DNA of 64,000 bases, from positions 1 through 64,000 of the forward strand of contig JAQGBZ010000312.1 of the NCBI GenBank assembly GCA_034687125.1. The letters run 5' to 3'. Source of the stretch: Neelides folsomi. Its lineage: Eukaryota; Arthropoda; Collembola; Neelipleona; Neelidae. Within the stretch, counting starts at the first letter, position 1, and each line of letters begins with the position of its first letter. Under the pieces are notes generated by a model. The model was not told the origin of the DNA. It did no database searches and saw only the letters and a program-made list of their open reading frames with translations. This document shows positions 25,301 to 40,610 of the stretch, in pieces. Made by a program: the position numbers and the translations under genes.

Positions 25301-27375
25301 CCATTAAACTTACCATAATAATAAATAAATAAATAATAAATAAATAAAAATTTCCACACAAATTCAAAATTTTAAATTTCTCGGTTATTTACCAACTAGT
25401 TGAATATTTAGCTTACAAAATCAATTATAAAAGTAATCTTAATCTAAAAAATAATTAATTTTAGATAGATTAATTAAGATTAATGAAATTTTTGTTATTT
25501 TGTTACCATTGTCATTTGTCTAAATATTGTAAAATGGGTATTTAATTAATCAAATGAAGGGCGGAAATGTTTAAATGATAGAAATAAATCCTAAGCGGAT
25601 TATGTCTGAATAAATTAAGGGGGCGGTGAATTGAAAAAGTCCTTAAGGGGAATTTACAAGTTTCTTTTTATCTTTTCTCATCAAGTTCATTCCATGTCGT
25701 TTGCAGGCGTGTATCAACACATTAAAACCTTTGTTCATTTATCCCTGTGTGGGGATTCCGTGAGAGCTGATGAGAATCCAATTGATTCCAAAGGAGTTCC
25801 GTGTGGATTAAAAACCGGCGACTTTTGTTGAAATTGAAGTAGACACACAATCACTCCCGTTTCTCCTCCCATTCACGTCCTCCTTTTTTCATCTTCTTCA
25901 AGTCTTAAACTCCTCGGAATCATTTGGATTCAATGCACGGAAAAGAACCAAATCGTTTCTTAATTACGGATCTCCTACATGGGAACAATAACATTCCCCT
26001 ATTAAATTTGATGTCCTATTAAACAATTTGTAAGCAAATTACTTTGCTCACAACAATCACCAATTCTTTCTAATAAACAGGAAATAAATTTGAATTTATG
26101 GCAAATACAAATAAATCCCACCTTTTAATTTTTTCAAATATTACTAAATCTCGCCTTTAAATATTTTAAATAATACTAAACCCCGCCTTTTAATTTTTTA
26201 AATAATACAAAATCTAGCCGTTTCAATTCTTAACATTGATATTAATTTGAAGTTTGGGATTACAGATGGAGGGAAAATTCAAAATTTAGGTTATTGCGGG
26301 TTAGTATTAGGTTATTTTTTTAATTTGGGGTGGCGGGTAACTTTGAATTTTGTAGGAAGTTGGGTAATTTAAAAATTGAGGACTATTAGAATAATATGGG
26401 TAAATAGATGAGTATAATGTTTGAATAGTTGTTATGGGTGGCGGGGAATCCTTTTGTCTCTCCAGTGGGAGTTGGTTTGTTATTAATATATAATTAATGT
26501 AGTTTTGGATGGCGGGGTTCGAACCTGTTCCTCTCCACCCAATTTGTTTTATCTTCCCCTCCATTTGCATATAATGAGGGTGAAGGAGGAACCAACGGCG
26601 GCGGCTCACCTTTTCATTTCCAACAAAGACGACAACTGGCTATTAACCCCTATTCATCAATCCCCTTAATACGATGAGTTTCTCCCCGACGTTCTCACCC
26701 TCATAATTAATGGACACATTAACCGAAAATGAAATTATTCACCTTACTCAAAACTAAACTCATTTACATATAAACTTACTTTTTTATAACATTTACCCTT
26801 TACATTTATTTAATATTTTTTATTGAAATTAATTTAATATTCTTAATTCTTACTTTTATTTAAATTTATTTAATATCGCTACTTTTATATTATACCTAGA
26901 ATATTCTATAGGTATTGATAATGTATTTGTTAAATGAAGTAAAAGTTTTCGAAAAAGAGGGAAAGTTGTAAGGTGCGAAAAGAAGAATTGAGGTCCAACG
27001 TTGGAATTCATTTAGGAGCTCGTTGTAACAATTAGGAACTTCAACCCTCCCCGCCTTCTTTTACGATCTTCCTTCAATTGGAGTCCTTTTTTAAATCCAC
27101 ACTCCAAAACTCTAAACCTTCAACAGTTTCACATTTAACACCGCAAAGTTTAAAAGCTTAAATCAACTTAAATGCTTAAACTAAGAGCTTAAATCGTCCA
27201 ATCACAACAATGGAACTAAACCCAGAACTATTGTTTTTAAATATATGTTTAAATGGTAATAAAATGATGTTGCTCGGGTTACATTATAATTAACAAAATT
27301 GCTCATATCTCGTGTCAATTACAGACATTGGGAAATTCGCAAACATATTGGCTATTGGCATAAAGGCACGCTATA

Positions 27376-27470
27376 GAATTAAGTATAGGATTAAGTATGG
27401 GATTAAGTATGGGATTAAGTATGGGATAAAGCATAGGATAGTGTATAGGATTAAGCATAGGATTAAAAGT
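27376..27470. repeat. 12-bp tandem repeat GGATTAAGTATG
   Basis: Eight contiguous 12-bp copies; the first copies are nearly identical and the later ones drift (GGATAAAGCATA, GGATAGTGTATA). Because the period is a multiple of three, it is open in one frame as an IKYG repeat. I regard that as a by-product, since no start, splice site or domain supports a gene. Confidence 0.85.
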
Positions 27471-27992
27471 ATTTACTTTGCAAAAATGTGGAAATGTTTC
27501 ATAAAAAGTGTAGAGGAATTTTTGAACATGTCCAACCGGTGTAATGAAAGCTTGAAAGAAGGCGTTTCTAAGTTGAAGTACAAATAGTCATATTTCTCTC
27601 CACCCCGCTCTACATAACCAAGGAATTGCCCATTACCTTTAATGACTGTTATTACACAATTACTCCAGCCATTTTACTTATTTTACATGAGGAGTTGAAA
27701 TGCGGAAAGGATTGGAATTTAACATTTAATTGTTTCCCTTTAATCCCCACCGCACCATTTTTTAAAAAAACTCTTTTTTTTCACTTTAATTATTTTATAG
27801 TACTTTTATCAATTATTATAGCAACACTAATTAAACTCCTATAGTAACTATAATTATATTTCTATAAATACAAACAAAATCCTATAGTAATTATATTTCT
27901 ATGGTAACCATGTAGTTAAATTTCTACAGTAATTCAAATTACACTTCTATAATAATTTTAATTACAGTTTAATTACTATGGCGCTGGTTTTT

Positions 27993-28066
27993 GTTGCTAT
28001 GGCAATCGGTTTTTTATGGTTCCATGGCGACGATTGGTAAATTGGTATTTAAATTACCATGGCAAC
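27993..28066. promoter_or_regulatory. Cluster of three X-box (RFX)-like palindromes
   Basis: GTTGCTATGGCAAT at 27993-28006, TTCCATGGCGAC at about 28020-28031 and TTACCATGGCAAC at 28054-28066 match the RFX X-box pattern GTNRCC-N(0-3)-RGYAAC closely. That the host has an RFX protein that binds them is inference. Confidence 0.45.
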
Positions 28067-31000
28067 TATATGTATATTGTATCACTGGATTTAGTCCTCT
28101 TGTGTTAGAAATAGTATTTTGTTATTTTGTCTGATGATTTTGATGAGTTGATGGCTAATGAGTTTGTAAGGAGCTGTAGAGGACTTGTAATGCGTGAAAT
28201 GGGGATTTCTTTTCTTGGTGGTCAATTAAGGGGAGAAAAAACCGACGGCCACCTCGGAGAATTCCCCTATCAACTTCTGAAGCCCAAATTCCCATTAACC
28301 TCCCTTTGTAGCTCCCGGGGTTAAAATTTAATTTGCTCTGGAGGAATAATGAAATTAGAAAAATGTGAAATTCCCTCCCTGATAAATTGAACTTGATGTT
28401 CAAACCATTACAATTGGAACATCAGTGTCAGTTCAAACCTTCAGAAATTTAATTATTATATAAATTACTTACAGATCACTTCTAATTACAACAACTGCTA
28501 CTGAAAACTTCTTTTAATTTTATTTTGAATCTTCCGCCCAATAAAATCAAAATCTTAAACTCAATTTAACAACATTAAATACATACTTAAATATACAAAA
28601 TTCGAAAATTCACAATATTAATTTAATGATTATTATTCATTAAATTCACCAGTCCTTTTAAAGTTTAATATTTGAAGAACTTGTTGCCAAAAAACAACAA
28701 ATCCTTCCTAATGTAAATGTAATAAAATGATTAACCTAGAGATTCTGTCTGATTATTGCAAATTAAGTGAAATTGAGTAAAAGTGTAAAAAAGTAGGCGG
28801 AGGATTTGAATAAATTGAAGTTGTTTTGGAATAATGAGTTAAGTGACTTTATTATGGCTCAAAGGACAAGGTAGACAATAAAGGAGTGAAAAGAGAAATG
28901 ATTAATGAGACAAGTCAAAGTGAATTTCATAGGAAACACAAATCCCCATTCTCATAGATCCCATACACTTCAACCATTAAACATGATAATATCAATCCAA
29001 TATATAAAGTAATATAAACTACACTTTAATAAATGTCTAGCTTATACACACAGCGTACAAATCATACAGTGTATGCATATTATAAATATATGATATAATG
29101 CATATATAAACTAAACAATCCCTACTATGTTTATTGTACTCTTTGCATTACAACAATCATAATAAAAGTGTGAATAATATTTACATACAAGAAGCCAATC
29201 CGTTTCCATATAAGATATACTAAAAAGTATACAGTGTAGTAGAAACAATGAGTAGAATACAATACTATATATAACATGAATTAAAGAATAAGAATATTAT
29301 ATACATACCTATAGATATAATATGTTTGAACATAATGTAAAGGGTTTGACTCGCGAATGAATATTTTAAAAGCTGAGAAGGAAGAAGAAGAATAAATGTA
29401 TTGTTATATTCTCCCCCGACACTTTTGTGACGGGATTAATTAATTGCTCAAAATGAAGACGTGATGAATTGACGAAGAATAATCAATTACACTCAGAGGA
29501 AGTCATTAAGGAACCAAAGGCTTAATCGAATTATAATGATGACACGATCACAAAACATCACTTTTTTCAAACAACTCCTGAAAACTCCAAAAAACTAAAA
29601 AATACTATTAATTTAAATTACCCGCCTTTTATCAATTTTTTGTTCCTAGGTAACCAGTTACACTTTTTTGAAAAACAGTAGTAAAATTTAAATGTTAATA
29701 CATACATTGCATTTAATTAATACCATACATTGTATTAATTCCATACCTGTATTGTAGAGTATTGTAATTGTGCAAATATTTGAATTTTGAATAATGAAAA
29801 ATTGTTTATGGTTTTGCATTATCGAGTTCTCTTTTCATGTTTGTTGTTTTACATTGATTGGACAAGATGTTCTAATAAAATTGATTAATTTTCTCGTGCA
29901 AGTGTCAATGAAGGGAGTTGATTGTGGCTTTATATTATTCATTAACCTCCCAATTTGTTCCCTGTTTGTACAGAGGTATTGGAGATCTTCTCAGATCTTC
30001 TCAGATCTCCATGTAATCTCAGTTGATTAAATATTCCTTGGGTGTTGGGTGGCGTGTCATGTTGGGCCAAACAGGTTTAACGCCTTTCATTACCAACCTC
30101 CGCCAATGAGCAAATACAAATCTGACCAATTAAAAATAAATGATAAAACCAAACCTATTGAACTGATTTGTGACCGTACAAAAATTCTATTCACATTCAT
30201 ATTACATAGGAATAATATTACATACAATATACTACATATACTAATATATCTAATGTATTACATATAATCACATTGTACCTGTATTATTGTAAATTGTATC
30301 TGTATTAGTATAGTATTGTAGCATTGTATAGTAAATATATAATAGTGTATTCATATATTAATTTCCTATTTTGTATTTTATGTTCTTGTTAGATAAATAA
30401 TGTGTAATGGTTGAGTTTTAATCCCCAGTGTAATAACTTGACCTGGGCAGTGGTTTAAACAGTTATTGTAGTTGAATGATGAAATAAAAGGAATATTAAA
30501 CCCGGTATGTTCTGCATATCCAAGTTGGAGAGAGATCGTATTTCATCCCCGTGACATTCTAATGATAGGAGAACATTCGCCGTTCCAAATTCCCCTCATT
30601 GCAATTTCAGCCCGCGTCCCAGCAAATACATTCACCAGACATGAGAGAGAAGTTAATGAGCCAAACTTACAACTACTAAAGTCAATCCCAATTCAGTTGA
30701 ACCTCAATTAAAAAACAGTTCAACTCCTCTTTGCATTATTTCCACAGCTCTTCACTCACAGTAATTAGTCACATTGGCATTAATTCATAAATTCATAAAT
30801 TATCACCTCGATGTTTAAAATTTCAAATTCGGTAGCTTTAAGCTAAAATAAGAAAGATTTAAATGTAAGCAGGAAGATTTGAATTTGGTTAAATTTGAAA
30901 TTGAGGGATTTTTTTAAAAATGGCTAGATTTGTCTAAATAAAGAGAAATTTCTCTAATTAAGCGGGAAATTTTAATTATTTAATAAGAAGAATTGTTTAA

Positions 31001-31537
31001 TTAATAGGGTGGTTATTTCCAATGGTCATAAATCTGAATGGAAGTGATTGAACTGTGGATCTTGGTGGGTTTTTGAGTAATGAGGAGTTTGGAATTTTTA
31101 GTTTTGGAGGGTCAGGTGTGAAGGCGGCGTCCTTTGATTTCCCCACTCCTTGGAAGGAGATTTGAACAATTTGAAGGGCCTTCTTTTCTCCCTTCTCCGA
31201 TGTTTCTCCGTTGGTTCTCCAGCGACCCCTTCGACCTCAGCATTCCTTTGGATCCAAATACCCACTCATTACCAAACTCCCCAAACACTCAAAACTAATC
31301 TCCTTAGCCACCTCATTAAACACACACACGCGGAACACATTCCCAATAAACACTTTTTTCACTTTCCCCAAATCCAAAAAATCCATAAACCTTAACGGCT
31401 TTTAACCCATTTCTAAATCATAAATTTATCATAAAATTAACCATAAATTTGAAATTCCTTTTAAATTCCTTTAATAGACAAAATGAACAAAATCTAATAT
31501 ACAATTTTAAAAAAATATTTCCCGCTAAATTTATTTA

Positions 31538-31684
31538 GTTGCCATGGTTACTATCATTACTAGCTTACTACCACTTTACTATTACTTTAATAATGTTTAC
31601 ATTTGTTATAAGATTCGCTTTGGCAATTGATGGTTGCTAAGGAAATTAACAGCCGCGGCGGTAAGCGATGGTTGCTATGGTAAA
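31538..31684. promoter_or_regulatory. X-box-like cluster
   Basis: GTTGCCATGGTTAC at 31538-31551, a weaker GTTGCTAAGGAAAT near 31633 and GTTGCTATGGTAAA at 31671-31684 lie in one AT-rich linker between two skew islands. Confidence 0.4.
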
Positions 31685-34600
31685 TTTAACTGTTTAGTTT
31701 TATTTAAATTGTTTGGAATTTTTAACTTATTTGTTTTAGTGTAAGGTAATGGGAACAATTAAATTTGAAGAATGTTCGGGGTTTGTAAAGTGGTCATAAA
31801 GATGGAATTACCGAAATGGGGAAGTGTTTTGGTTTGAGGGTTTGTGGGACGTGTGGCCGTGGCGTGTATTTATTTAGAGAACTTACAAAGTTAATGAAGG
31901 GTTTTTGGGAGTGAGCGGCAAAGGTGAATTATAAAGAATGGCGGATCCACTTTCAAATTAGGGGCCTTCTCCCGCCTCAAGTACAATTCCTAAACTCAAG
32001 GGTCAATTGGAAGAGACAGAGTTAATTCCTTAAGTGTGGAATTAACCACCAAAAGACGTCAGATCCAATTCAGTCTCGACAAAGGATTCCTTCTATCATA
32101 TATATTTCATATATACCTATAGTATTAGAATGTATCATATATATTTTATATTTTACACTCCGGTACGGTAGTGTATATTTCGAATATTTTAGAAATATTT
32201 CATGTGTACATATTTATCATATATATGGTATTTATCATATACATCATTTTGTATTGGTATATCTTATACAGTGTTATTTACCCGGAGAAATGAAGTCTGT
32301 CTTTATAATGAAAAATAATGAAAATAATGATAAATAATAATCCTCGTTCTTTTAGGTTTAAATTGTTGAAATCACGCGGTTGCCACCGCAACCTCAAATT
32401 CAGTTGTCAAAAGTGTTAAAAGACACTTCAGACTTCACTGCACAAAGACCATTTTTTGTCCCTTTTGAACCTTTTTTGCCAATTTGTTGCCAAAGATTTG
32501 CAATGAGTTCATCACACAAATCCTGAAAGGAATTGCTATATGAGTAAGAAGGCAAGAACAATAAATGCCACTCAAACAACTTTACTTCCTTTCCTTCGCC
32601 ATTTTAGTAAATTAAACACGTTTTGTCCCCATGTACCTTTTTTATAATAACGACACTCCATAACTCTTTTTATTCCTTAAACCCATCCAGTTCCTAAGCA
32701 ACAGACCAACTTTTTTAATATAACTACCAAAGACTCCAAACATTAATTTTTTCAAATTAAACTTTATTCATTAACAAATATAAATACAGTTTAATAATTA
32801 TAATTTAATTAATTATAAAAATATTTTTTTTAAAAAGTTTTAGAATTTAATATATTGTGCAAGTACATAAATTGTCTGTATATAAATTTTAAAAATTGCG
32901 ATAATTTAATGATTTAAGATTGGCGGGAAATTTAAATTTGAAATGGTGGTAATTGTTGAGGATAAAAATGCTGTATGAAAAATAGATGAATAAATAAATA
33001 TAGTGAATGAATATATTATTTATTGCAGCTGTGAGTTTGATGTCCATCTGGTTCCTTGATTGAATGATTTATGCGTGGGATTGATGGAGTTGAGAGCAAA
33101 GGTTGGGAATTTGTGTGTGGTTGACAGGTGCGGAGGTTGTCACTCAATTACAAATCTCCCGCCCCGCTGTGACAACTCCAACCGGAAAAACGAATGTAAA
33201 TATACGCAACTCAACTTCATCCTTTTTCAGGCCCATTGAAGATCCATTGAGAAATTCATCGACAAGATCTTCTTACCATTACAGAACTCCCTTTCCAATC
33301 AATGGAGAATTCAGAATTCAAATCCTCATTCATAAAATAACTTTTTAAATTCCTTCCTTATTCCATATAAGAATCTCCATATATTTCATATAAGCACTAA
33401 ACCTTTATGTTAGATAAGAACCCTAAATTCCATATATATACATATTACATATAGTTAATATAAGAATGATCTTTACATGATGGATCTAGTATAGGATTCT
33501 TGAGATTTGAATGAATTAAATTTCCTTAAGCAGCTTCCTTATCTTCTTACGATCATTTTGTATGAGTTTGTATGATGGTGTTAAATGGTTTCAATTTCAA
33601 TGAACAGAGACGCGTGAATGAAATTCATATCTAACATGACTCGTCACTTTGGACATCTTCCCCCAGCTGCAACCGCCGGCCGATTTTCCACGCTTCTTCT
33701 CTCCTTCGCTCCGACTCCTTTAATTGTTAATGGGAAGAATGGGGAAGATGAGAAGTCAGAGAATTAGAATGAAATCAGTTCCCTCCACACAACAACAACT
33801 TAATGAGAAGGAGATACAAAGTCATATACATTCATATTAAACATACTGTACATATACAATACTATATACGTACATACAATATACGTACAATATGTACAAT
33901 GCTTACAGAATAATAATATCTTGTATATCAGTATTTCAATGCAATTATTCAGGAGCTGGATAAAAAGGAGAAGAGAAATATGAACGGTAAGGTTCATCTC
34001 CAAGGAATAATGAACTTTATAGGATGACTTTAGATTCTCATATTGTTAAAAGTAAAAAATGGTAATTATAAAAATTACAAAGGAAAATTCAAATCTTACA
34101 ATTACCAAACATTCATTTTTTCTTTTATGATCTAACTGTTAACCTTTGTATAACTATTGTAAAAATTGTTCCCATTGTACAATTTCTAATTTGAAAATAC
34201 ACAGAGGGTTTTATAACAGAGATTTAATTATTCAATAATTTGCCGTTTAAAGAAAGTTCATTTCATACACAGTGATATATTACATAAGTACATACAAAAA
34301 ATACATTGTAAAATGATGTTTACAAAAATTACATTTCAATTACAAAATTATATACAATAAATCAATGTGTACCTTTGAAAATTATAAGCATTTGAATACA
34401 AGATGTATATTTATAGGTATGTTTTAGAATAGGTATTACGTATAAAGTATTACAGTTTATATGTAATGTTTGAAGTACAGTGTTTATAGCTTAATATTGA
34501 AGGTTTATTTGTCCTTATGTTTTCCCAATTCGGTTCGGTTTTCAAAATTGACAGGATTGGAAATGATGATGTGAACGGTTCATTGCATCCAGTTGGCTTG

Positions 34601-35227
34601 CTTTGAAGACTTTGAACAAATACACACAGTAAAATATGTATATTATCAAGTGAACAGTATTTAATTTATCTCAATTATAAGTTAGTTAACAGCTAGTTAA
34701 TCTTGTTATTGATTGTTATTTGATATTATTTAAACAGATTTGAGTATTTAACTATTTAGACAAAAAGAACCAAAATAAATTAATTAATCAATTATGGAAT
34801 AAGTAACAATAAGCTTAAAATATTTAATGAAGATTTAAGTAGAAAAATAACTTTATTTTTGTCCATTATTTTTGACTGGTCATTTGGGAGTGATTTTGTG
34901 TTTCCTTGTTCCCTAAAGGGTGTTTTCTTTGATTTCGGGCCGAAGTGTTGTCCGTGAATGGGAGTCAAAAGAGAGCCGCTGTTGAGAACTTTGTGGGATT
35001 GAAAGGAAGTGGAGGAGTAAATGACTTTCAAAGTGACAATGGAACCAAACCGGAGCACAGAAAATGAACAATGAAAATACCCCAAAACCCATGAACTGAT
35101 TATCCCCACAAAATCACCAAAGATTCTTTCTTTTTCCTTTACACTCAAAACTTAACACTCACTCTGGTCATAATAGCCCTTTAATTCCAATACTTACCAT
35201 GGGACCCTTAACTTAAAAATTTAAAAC

Positions 35228-35265
35228 GTTACCATGGAAACATTACCAAGGATTGCCATGGAAAC
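35228..35265. promoter_or_regulatory. Two X-box-like sites
   Basis: GTTACCATGGAAAC at 35228-35241 and ATTGCCATGGAAAC at 35252-35265, 24 bp apart start to start, followed by a weaker GTTACCATGAAAAC at about 35276. The first is identical to 41310-41323. Confidence 0.45.
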
Positions 35266-38200
35266 ATTATCTTGGGTTACCATGAAAACAATTTTTATCG
35301 TTTAGGGCACAATTTAAAAAAGAGGTAAATTTGGTCATTTGTAAATTTGAGCCTTTGTAAAATAGAAATATTGTGTATTGTGTAAAAAGTAACGTTTTTG
35401 GGTGAATTAATGCCGTTGTTAATCTCCTTGTCAACAGTCCATTATGAAGATTTGAGTTATGGAGGGAAGTTTTAAATTCTCCGCTCATCGCCGGAAGGAA
35501 TAAATGAGGAAAGAGGGAAAGAATTATGTCATCCAATATTTTATTTGTCTCCACTCCCTGAAGAAAAAGAAATTCCCCATTCCTCTTTCGGCCCATTCAG
35601 CCCTTTGTGCAAACTTGGGACATTAGAAGTTTTAAAGAGTCAAAAAGTTTTTATTATTCCGACTCTGTCCATTATTTATACGACGCTCCTTCGAATAACA
35701 ATTTACCTTTAATGAAACCATGGAAATGAAACTAATTATTCCCATTTAAACTATTTATATTTAACATTATATGGTTTTTATATTTAATCCTAAAATATAT
35801 GAGTTTGTAATAGCAGTGTACAGTGAAGCTAAATTCTGATATATAGTAATCATATAGGTATTGTACATATTATTATGTAGGTAGGTATAGAAAGTGCTAT
35901 GGACAATTTAATAGAAAGCGATTGGGCGGGAAGCGATGAAAATTTCCACCCAATTTGCTACCAAAATCTCCGAAGTTGAGTTTTGCATTAGCGGAATTAC
36001 CCGGGTTGAGTTTTTATGACTTTTCTCTTTTTATGTCCAAAGTGGCTGTGGTGAGATTTGGGAGCTTTGGAGAGATTTGGGCTTTGGGAACTTTGGAGTG
36101 TTTGGAGTTTCTGTGTTTTTGGTTAACTTCTAGTTTGGGTGTTTTTTGGTTTTTGGGGTGTTTTTGATCCGACCGGATCTTCCACTTTGTCTCATTCACC
36201 CCAATGAACCAAATGAATCAAAATGTGAAAAGAGACCCCTTTTTTATGAACACCCTTTTGAGACTTCATTAAGGCCCCTTTCAATTCCCCTTCACTCCAC
36301 GCACAACAGCTGCTTTCATTCACTCCCAAAACAACATTCATTCACTCGGGTTAAACACTTAATCCCACAAAACATTCAAATATCCGCGCCGATTTACTTC
36401 TTTATTTCTTATGCTTTTTATACACATGTGTACTCTTGAATAACTAATGTGAATGACATTATCTTACTAGACATTATGTTACTAGATATCATGTTACAGA
36501 CATTATGTTATTAATAAGCTTAATAATGTTATATAGTATAGATATAGACATTTGTAGATAGATTTAATGTGTGGGTTCCATATACGTTTATGGATGTATT
36601 TAGAGAAAAGTGTCGTTTGCACTCAATCGGAACTTCACGCCTCTTTTTATGGCCCAATAAAAAAAAGTGAAAAAGGGATGTTAATTGAGTAGGGCAATAA
36701 AAAAGAGAATTGGGAGGCTCAATAAATAAATGTCTTTTTCACTCATCATCAAACACATTTATCCAAAATGTTAAAGTTCCCAACACGCGGTTTCATAAAT
36801 ATTTATGAGATCGTCAAAAGCAGTCAATTGATATGAAATTAAAGAATGCTATAAAAACTCATCAGCTATGAATTCAATTCCCCCGCGTATTTCAAATGTG
36901 ACAAATTTGGACATTAAAATTTAAAATCTAATTCAAAGTTTATATTGAGCCGAAATGTAATTTCATTATAAATTAACCGATTTGAATTTATAAATTTTAG
37001 TGGTTTTGGTCTCCCATGAGAGGACCCGAGCGGTTTAATTAAAAGTTGTAAAAGAAGCGTAATTTTATAGTTAGAAGTTCAGGAACCGGAACGTCGTCGC
37101 TTTGGAGTTGGGAAATTAGACGTAATTGAATCTGTCAGTTTAAATTATTAAATTATAGAGATTCTTCACAATTTAAGAAATTGGGGAGATTTGGGGAATG
37201 TGAATCAATTTATCATTTAGGGGAAATTAATTTGAATCTCCCTCCACCTGTCCACCTGACTCTGAGCGCCCCAAATGAACCGCGAAGCACAAATTGATAA
37301 TTTCCTTCTTTTCCTTGTTCATGTTGAAATTGAAGAATTGTTAAAGAAAAGTCACCCAATTTCCGCCCATAAAAATAATTTAAAATATGCCGCGTGGAAA
37401 AAATGTGTGCTTTATTCACTTCAGTCCCATTTGCCTTCTTGGGGCCAGTTTGGGTATTTGGACAATTTTGATGCTTTTAAGGGAAACCCCTCGCTGTGAA
37501 GGATTTTAAACCTCAGTTGACTCTTTTATATTTATAAAGAATGGGGAACTATATAATGCCCTCAAGTATGACAAAGTATACATTCTTTTGTCGTTAAGCT
37601 TACAATCAGTTTCTTTAGTTACCATTGCCATAGTTACAAATTACAAACCATGTTACCATAGCAATAAATTCTAATACAGTATAATAAATACATACCCACA
37701 GTATAAAATATATATATACCTAGTATATATTTAATGTTTATGTATGTATGTATATATAAAATATGTACAATATAAATAAAATAATGTATGTACATTGAAT
37801 ATTATAATTGTATGTTCTGTTCATGTAAGGTGTTATTGTCCGTGTTGGATGTTAAATTCAATTTGCATCCTTGTCACTCCATAGCAACCATTGAGATTTG
37901 GACAATTGTAATAATTGTCTAAATGCATTAAACCCTCCACTTCCTCACCTCATTTCCATGGAGATCCAAATCCCTTTTTGCACACAACAAACTTCATCCG
38001 CTCCAAATCCATTTAAATCCTCACCGCAAATAGAGTGAAGCGGGAGAACCGGCAAATTTAAAAATTACTCATTCACCTCCATGAAAACGCATATTATACA
38101 TATATGAATAATGTGAATAAACTGAATAGAATTCTTTATACACATTTACCTCATACCTTTACATACATCTTACATACATCTTATATATTAGTATATTCTA

Positions 38201-38408
38201 CATTCTACATGTATGAATTTATGAATACATTCATGAATAAATATTTTGTATTTTGTGGTTGAGCGCGGTTTTCCCCCTGCATGATTATTAGTAGAGCGAA
38301 GTTTAAATCTTGACTTAAAATTCCCCTTTCTTCCGGACCAAAAGTGGGAAACTCTGTTTCTTGACAAAGCCAATCTTTTTTTATATTTCGCGCTATAATT
38401 GCAAGGTT

Positions 38409-38475
38409 TAGAAGAACTTAAAGGAACTTTAATGTTAGAAGAACTTAAAAGAACTCAAAGGAACTTGAAGGAAGG
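38409..38475. repeat. GAACTTAAAGGAACTT short tandem repeat
   Basis: Purine-rich units of 10-16 bp (AGAAGAACTTAAAGGAACTT) are repeated about five times with drift. Confidence 0.65.
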
Positions 38476-40514
38476 GAGATGAACAAAGAGATTTGCGGCT
38501 TTATGCTTTTAATACCAAACCTTTTAATTCCCCTCTTCATGCACGAAGTTGTGTGGGGATAGATATTAAAGAATATGCAAATTTGTATTCCTTTTTAATG
38601 CTCCTTTCAAATTTAAGCAAATCTTTTCATTCACAAATTCCTATCAGACGCTTGCAAAACACCAATAATGGTTCAATAAATATATATTTACATATCTAAA
38701 CATATTTAAATTCTTTAAATATACATTACATGATACTATACATTTTAATATAAATTAAATGCTATACATTTTACAATGCATTAAATGTTATTCATTTTAA
38801 TATACAGTATTTATACAGTTAATATACAGATATATAAATTTCAGGTATTTGGGTATATTGTGAGATGAATAGACCGATAATAATTGTGTGTATTGAACAC
38901 AGCTTGAACTTCCCCGCCGATTACTTGTGAGGTAATCGATAGTGTGGGGGTAAATAAAGTGTGAGTGTCACAGCAGAAGTCGAAAGATGAGAAGATTAGA
39001 AAAATTACAACCAACGTTTGGTCAAGTGGAGGCACAAAAGGGAATTCAAAAGATTCCGCCAATTCATCCAACCCAACAAAAAAGGAATCCTATTATAAAT
39101 AACCAATATCATTCTCTTCATCTACCCTTTATGTAAATACTTAAATACACATATCATGATATCATACAATTATATTACTTCCATACACATACACTTACAC
39201 ATGGAATTCAGACTTAACAATATTCATTTACACGTGTAAAATAACACTAATAATAATAATTAATAATAATACCGTAAAATAACACACATCATTAATTTAT
39301 TGTTTCAAATTATAAAGATTTTCTATTTATCAATACATTTAAAATAAATATATTTAATTACAATTAATTTTAAGTCACATGTCTAAATTCGGAGAAAGAG
39401 AAATGTTGCTAAAGATGCGGGAAAGTGAAAGTGGGAAATTTGAAAAGATAAATTTTAGTGGGGGGAAATGAATTAGAAATGCACGAGTTTCTTTTTAAAT
39501 AATGTGAATCCTTTTTATGATTTACGTTCCTTTTATAATATTGAATGAGTTGAATGAGGAATGAATGGGGAAAGCGGGAAAGTTTGATATTTCACGCTTC
39601 CTTGCTCATCCCAATTCCCCAAACCCGGGCATTATGAAATTCAGAGATGGGGAAACTTTTCCATGTTTAGCAATTGATGGGGGTGAGATGATTGAAAATT
39701 AAGTTCCAAACTCACGCCTTTTACACGACCTTTACATATTTCATTCATTCACCCCTTATATCATTCGTATATAAATCTAGATCTACCATATATGATTTCT
39801 TTATATACTGAATACCATTCATATATATTGAGTATATTGAGTAATACATGTATATTGAGTATATTATCAGTATTATGTAATACATGATATTATTATGTAA
39901 TATTATGTATGAATGTCTGGTCAATTCCAAAATCTTTAGTTTTTAATGAAATTGAATGTAAATGCTCCTGGGAGTTTGAAATAAATGAAAATGGTTCATT
40001 TCCATCATATTTAGTGGATGGCATGACAAGAGTTAATCGAAAGGATAAATTGAACTTTCCGGTTCTTAAACACATTTCCCTTCCCCTATCTCTTTTCCCT
40101 TAAAAACTTCCCTCATTTGAGCTCATGTAAGGAATCGCCCTTCATTTCCATCTAATAAAATAATTTATCAAGTTGGGAAAAGAATCTTTTTCGAATCATT
40201 TCAATCCACCCAAATTCCCACATGAACAAAACTCCCGTCATTTCCCTGCACGGCCGATTTCCATATTTCTTCTTCTTCCCCTCTTTTTAACTCCGAAATT
40301 GATTTATTTGTTAGCGAGGGAGACAACCAAAAATGTTCTTTGATTCTCCACTTCAATGGACTTGGAAAATAAATCATGTTGTAAGGAGATTATTGACATT
40401 TTTAGAAGGGTTCTTAAACTCGCACCATGGGGGATTTCTTCACCCAACTTCACATCGTTTTTAATATCTTCATATATTCATAACTCCATACATTTTATAT
40501 ACATACTTATATTT

Positions 40515-40610
40515 AGTACAGATATCCAATAGTACAGTTTTACATACAATAGTACAGATATACAACAGTACAGATATACAAAAGTAGAGATATCAATTAG
40601 TACAGATACA
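40515..40610. repeat. AGTACAGATATACAA tandem repeat
   Basis: Six imperfect copies of a 14-20 bp unit with core AGTACAGATAT. Confidence 0.75.

Larger units (their letters stand above)
24601..32200. other. Gene-free region, part 3: skew islands and AT linkers
   Basis: Switch points from G/T-rich to C/A-rich lie near 25,110, 26,600, 27,030, 28,250, 30,030, 31,180 and 31,960. I counted one by hand: 31081-31140 has 22 G against 5 C, while 31261-31320 has 1 G against 24 C. X-box-like sites cluster in the linkers at 27,990-28,066 and 31,538-31,684. A short microsatellite of AATA/AATAA units sits at 25316-25352. I see no coding exon. Confidence 0.5.

Noticed and set aside
26505-26545. GGTTCGAACCC on the minus strand resembling a tRNA B box
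   Set aside because: The T-arm stem does not pair and no A box or acceptor stem is visible at the right distance.
27312-27587. Open frame with IKYG repeats
   Set aside because: The frame is kept open by a 12-bp tandem repeat, a multiple of three; nothing else supports a gene.
33116-33200. GACAG acceptor-like and GTAAAT donor-like sites around a Cys-containing frame
   Set aside because: Two frames are open across it, the segment is short, and similar GACAGGTG pairs occur at other islands without coding potential.
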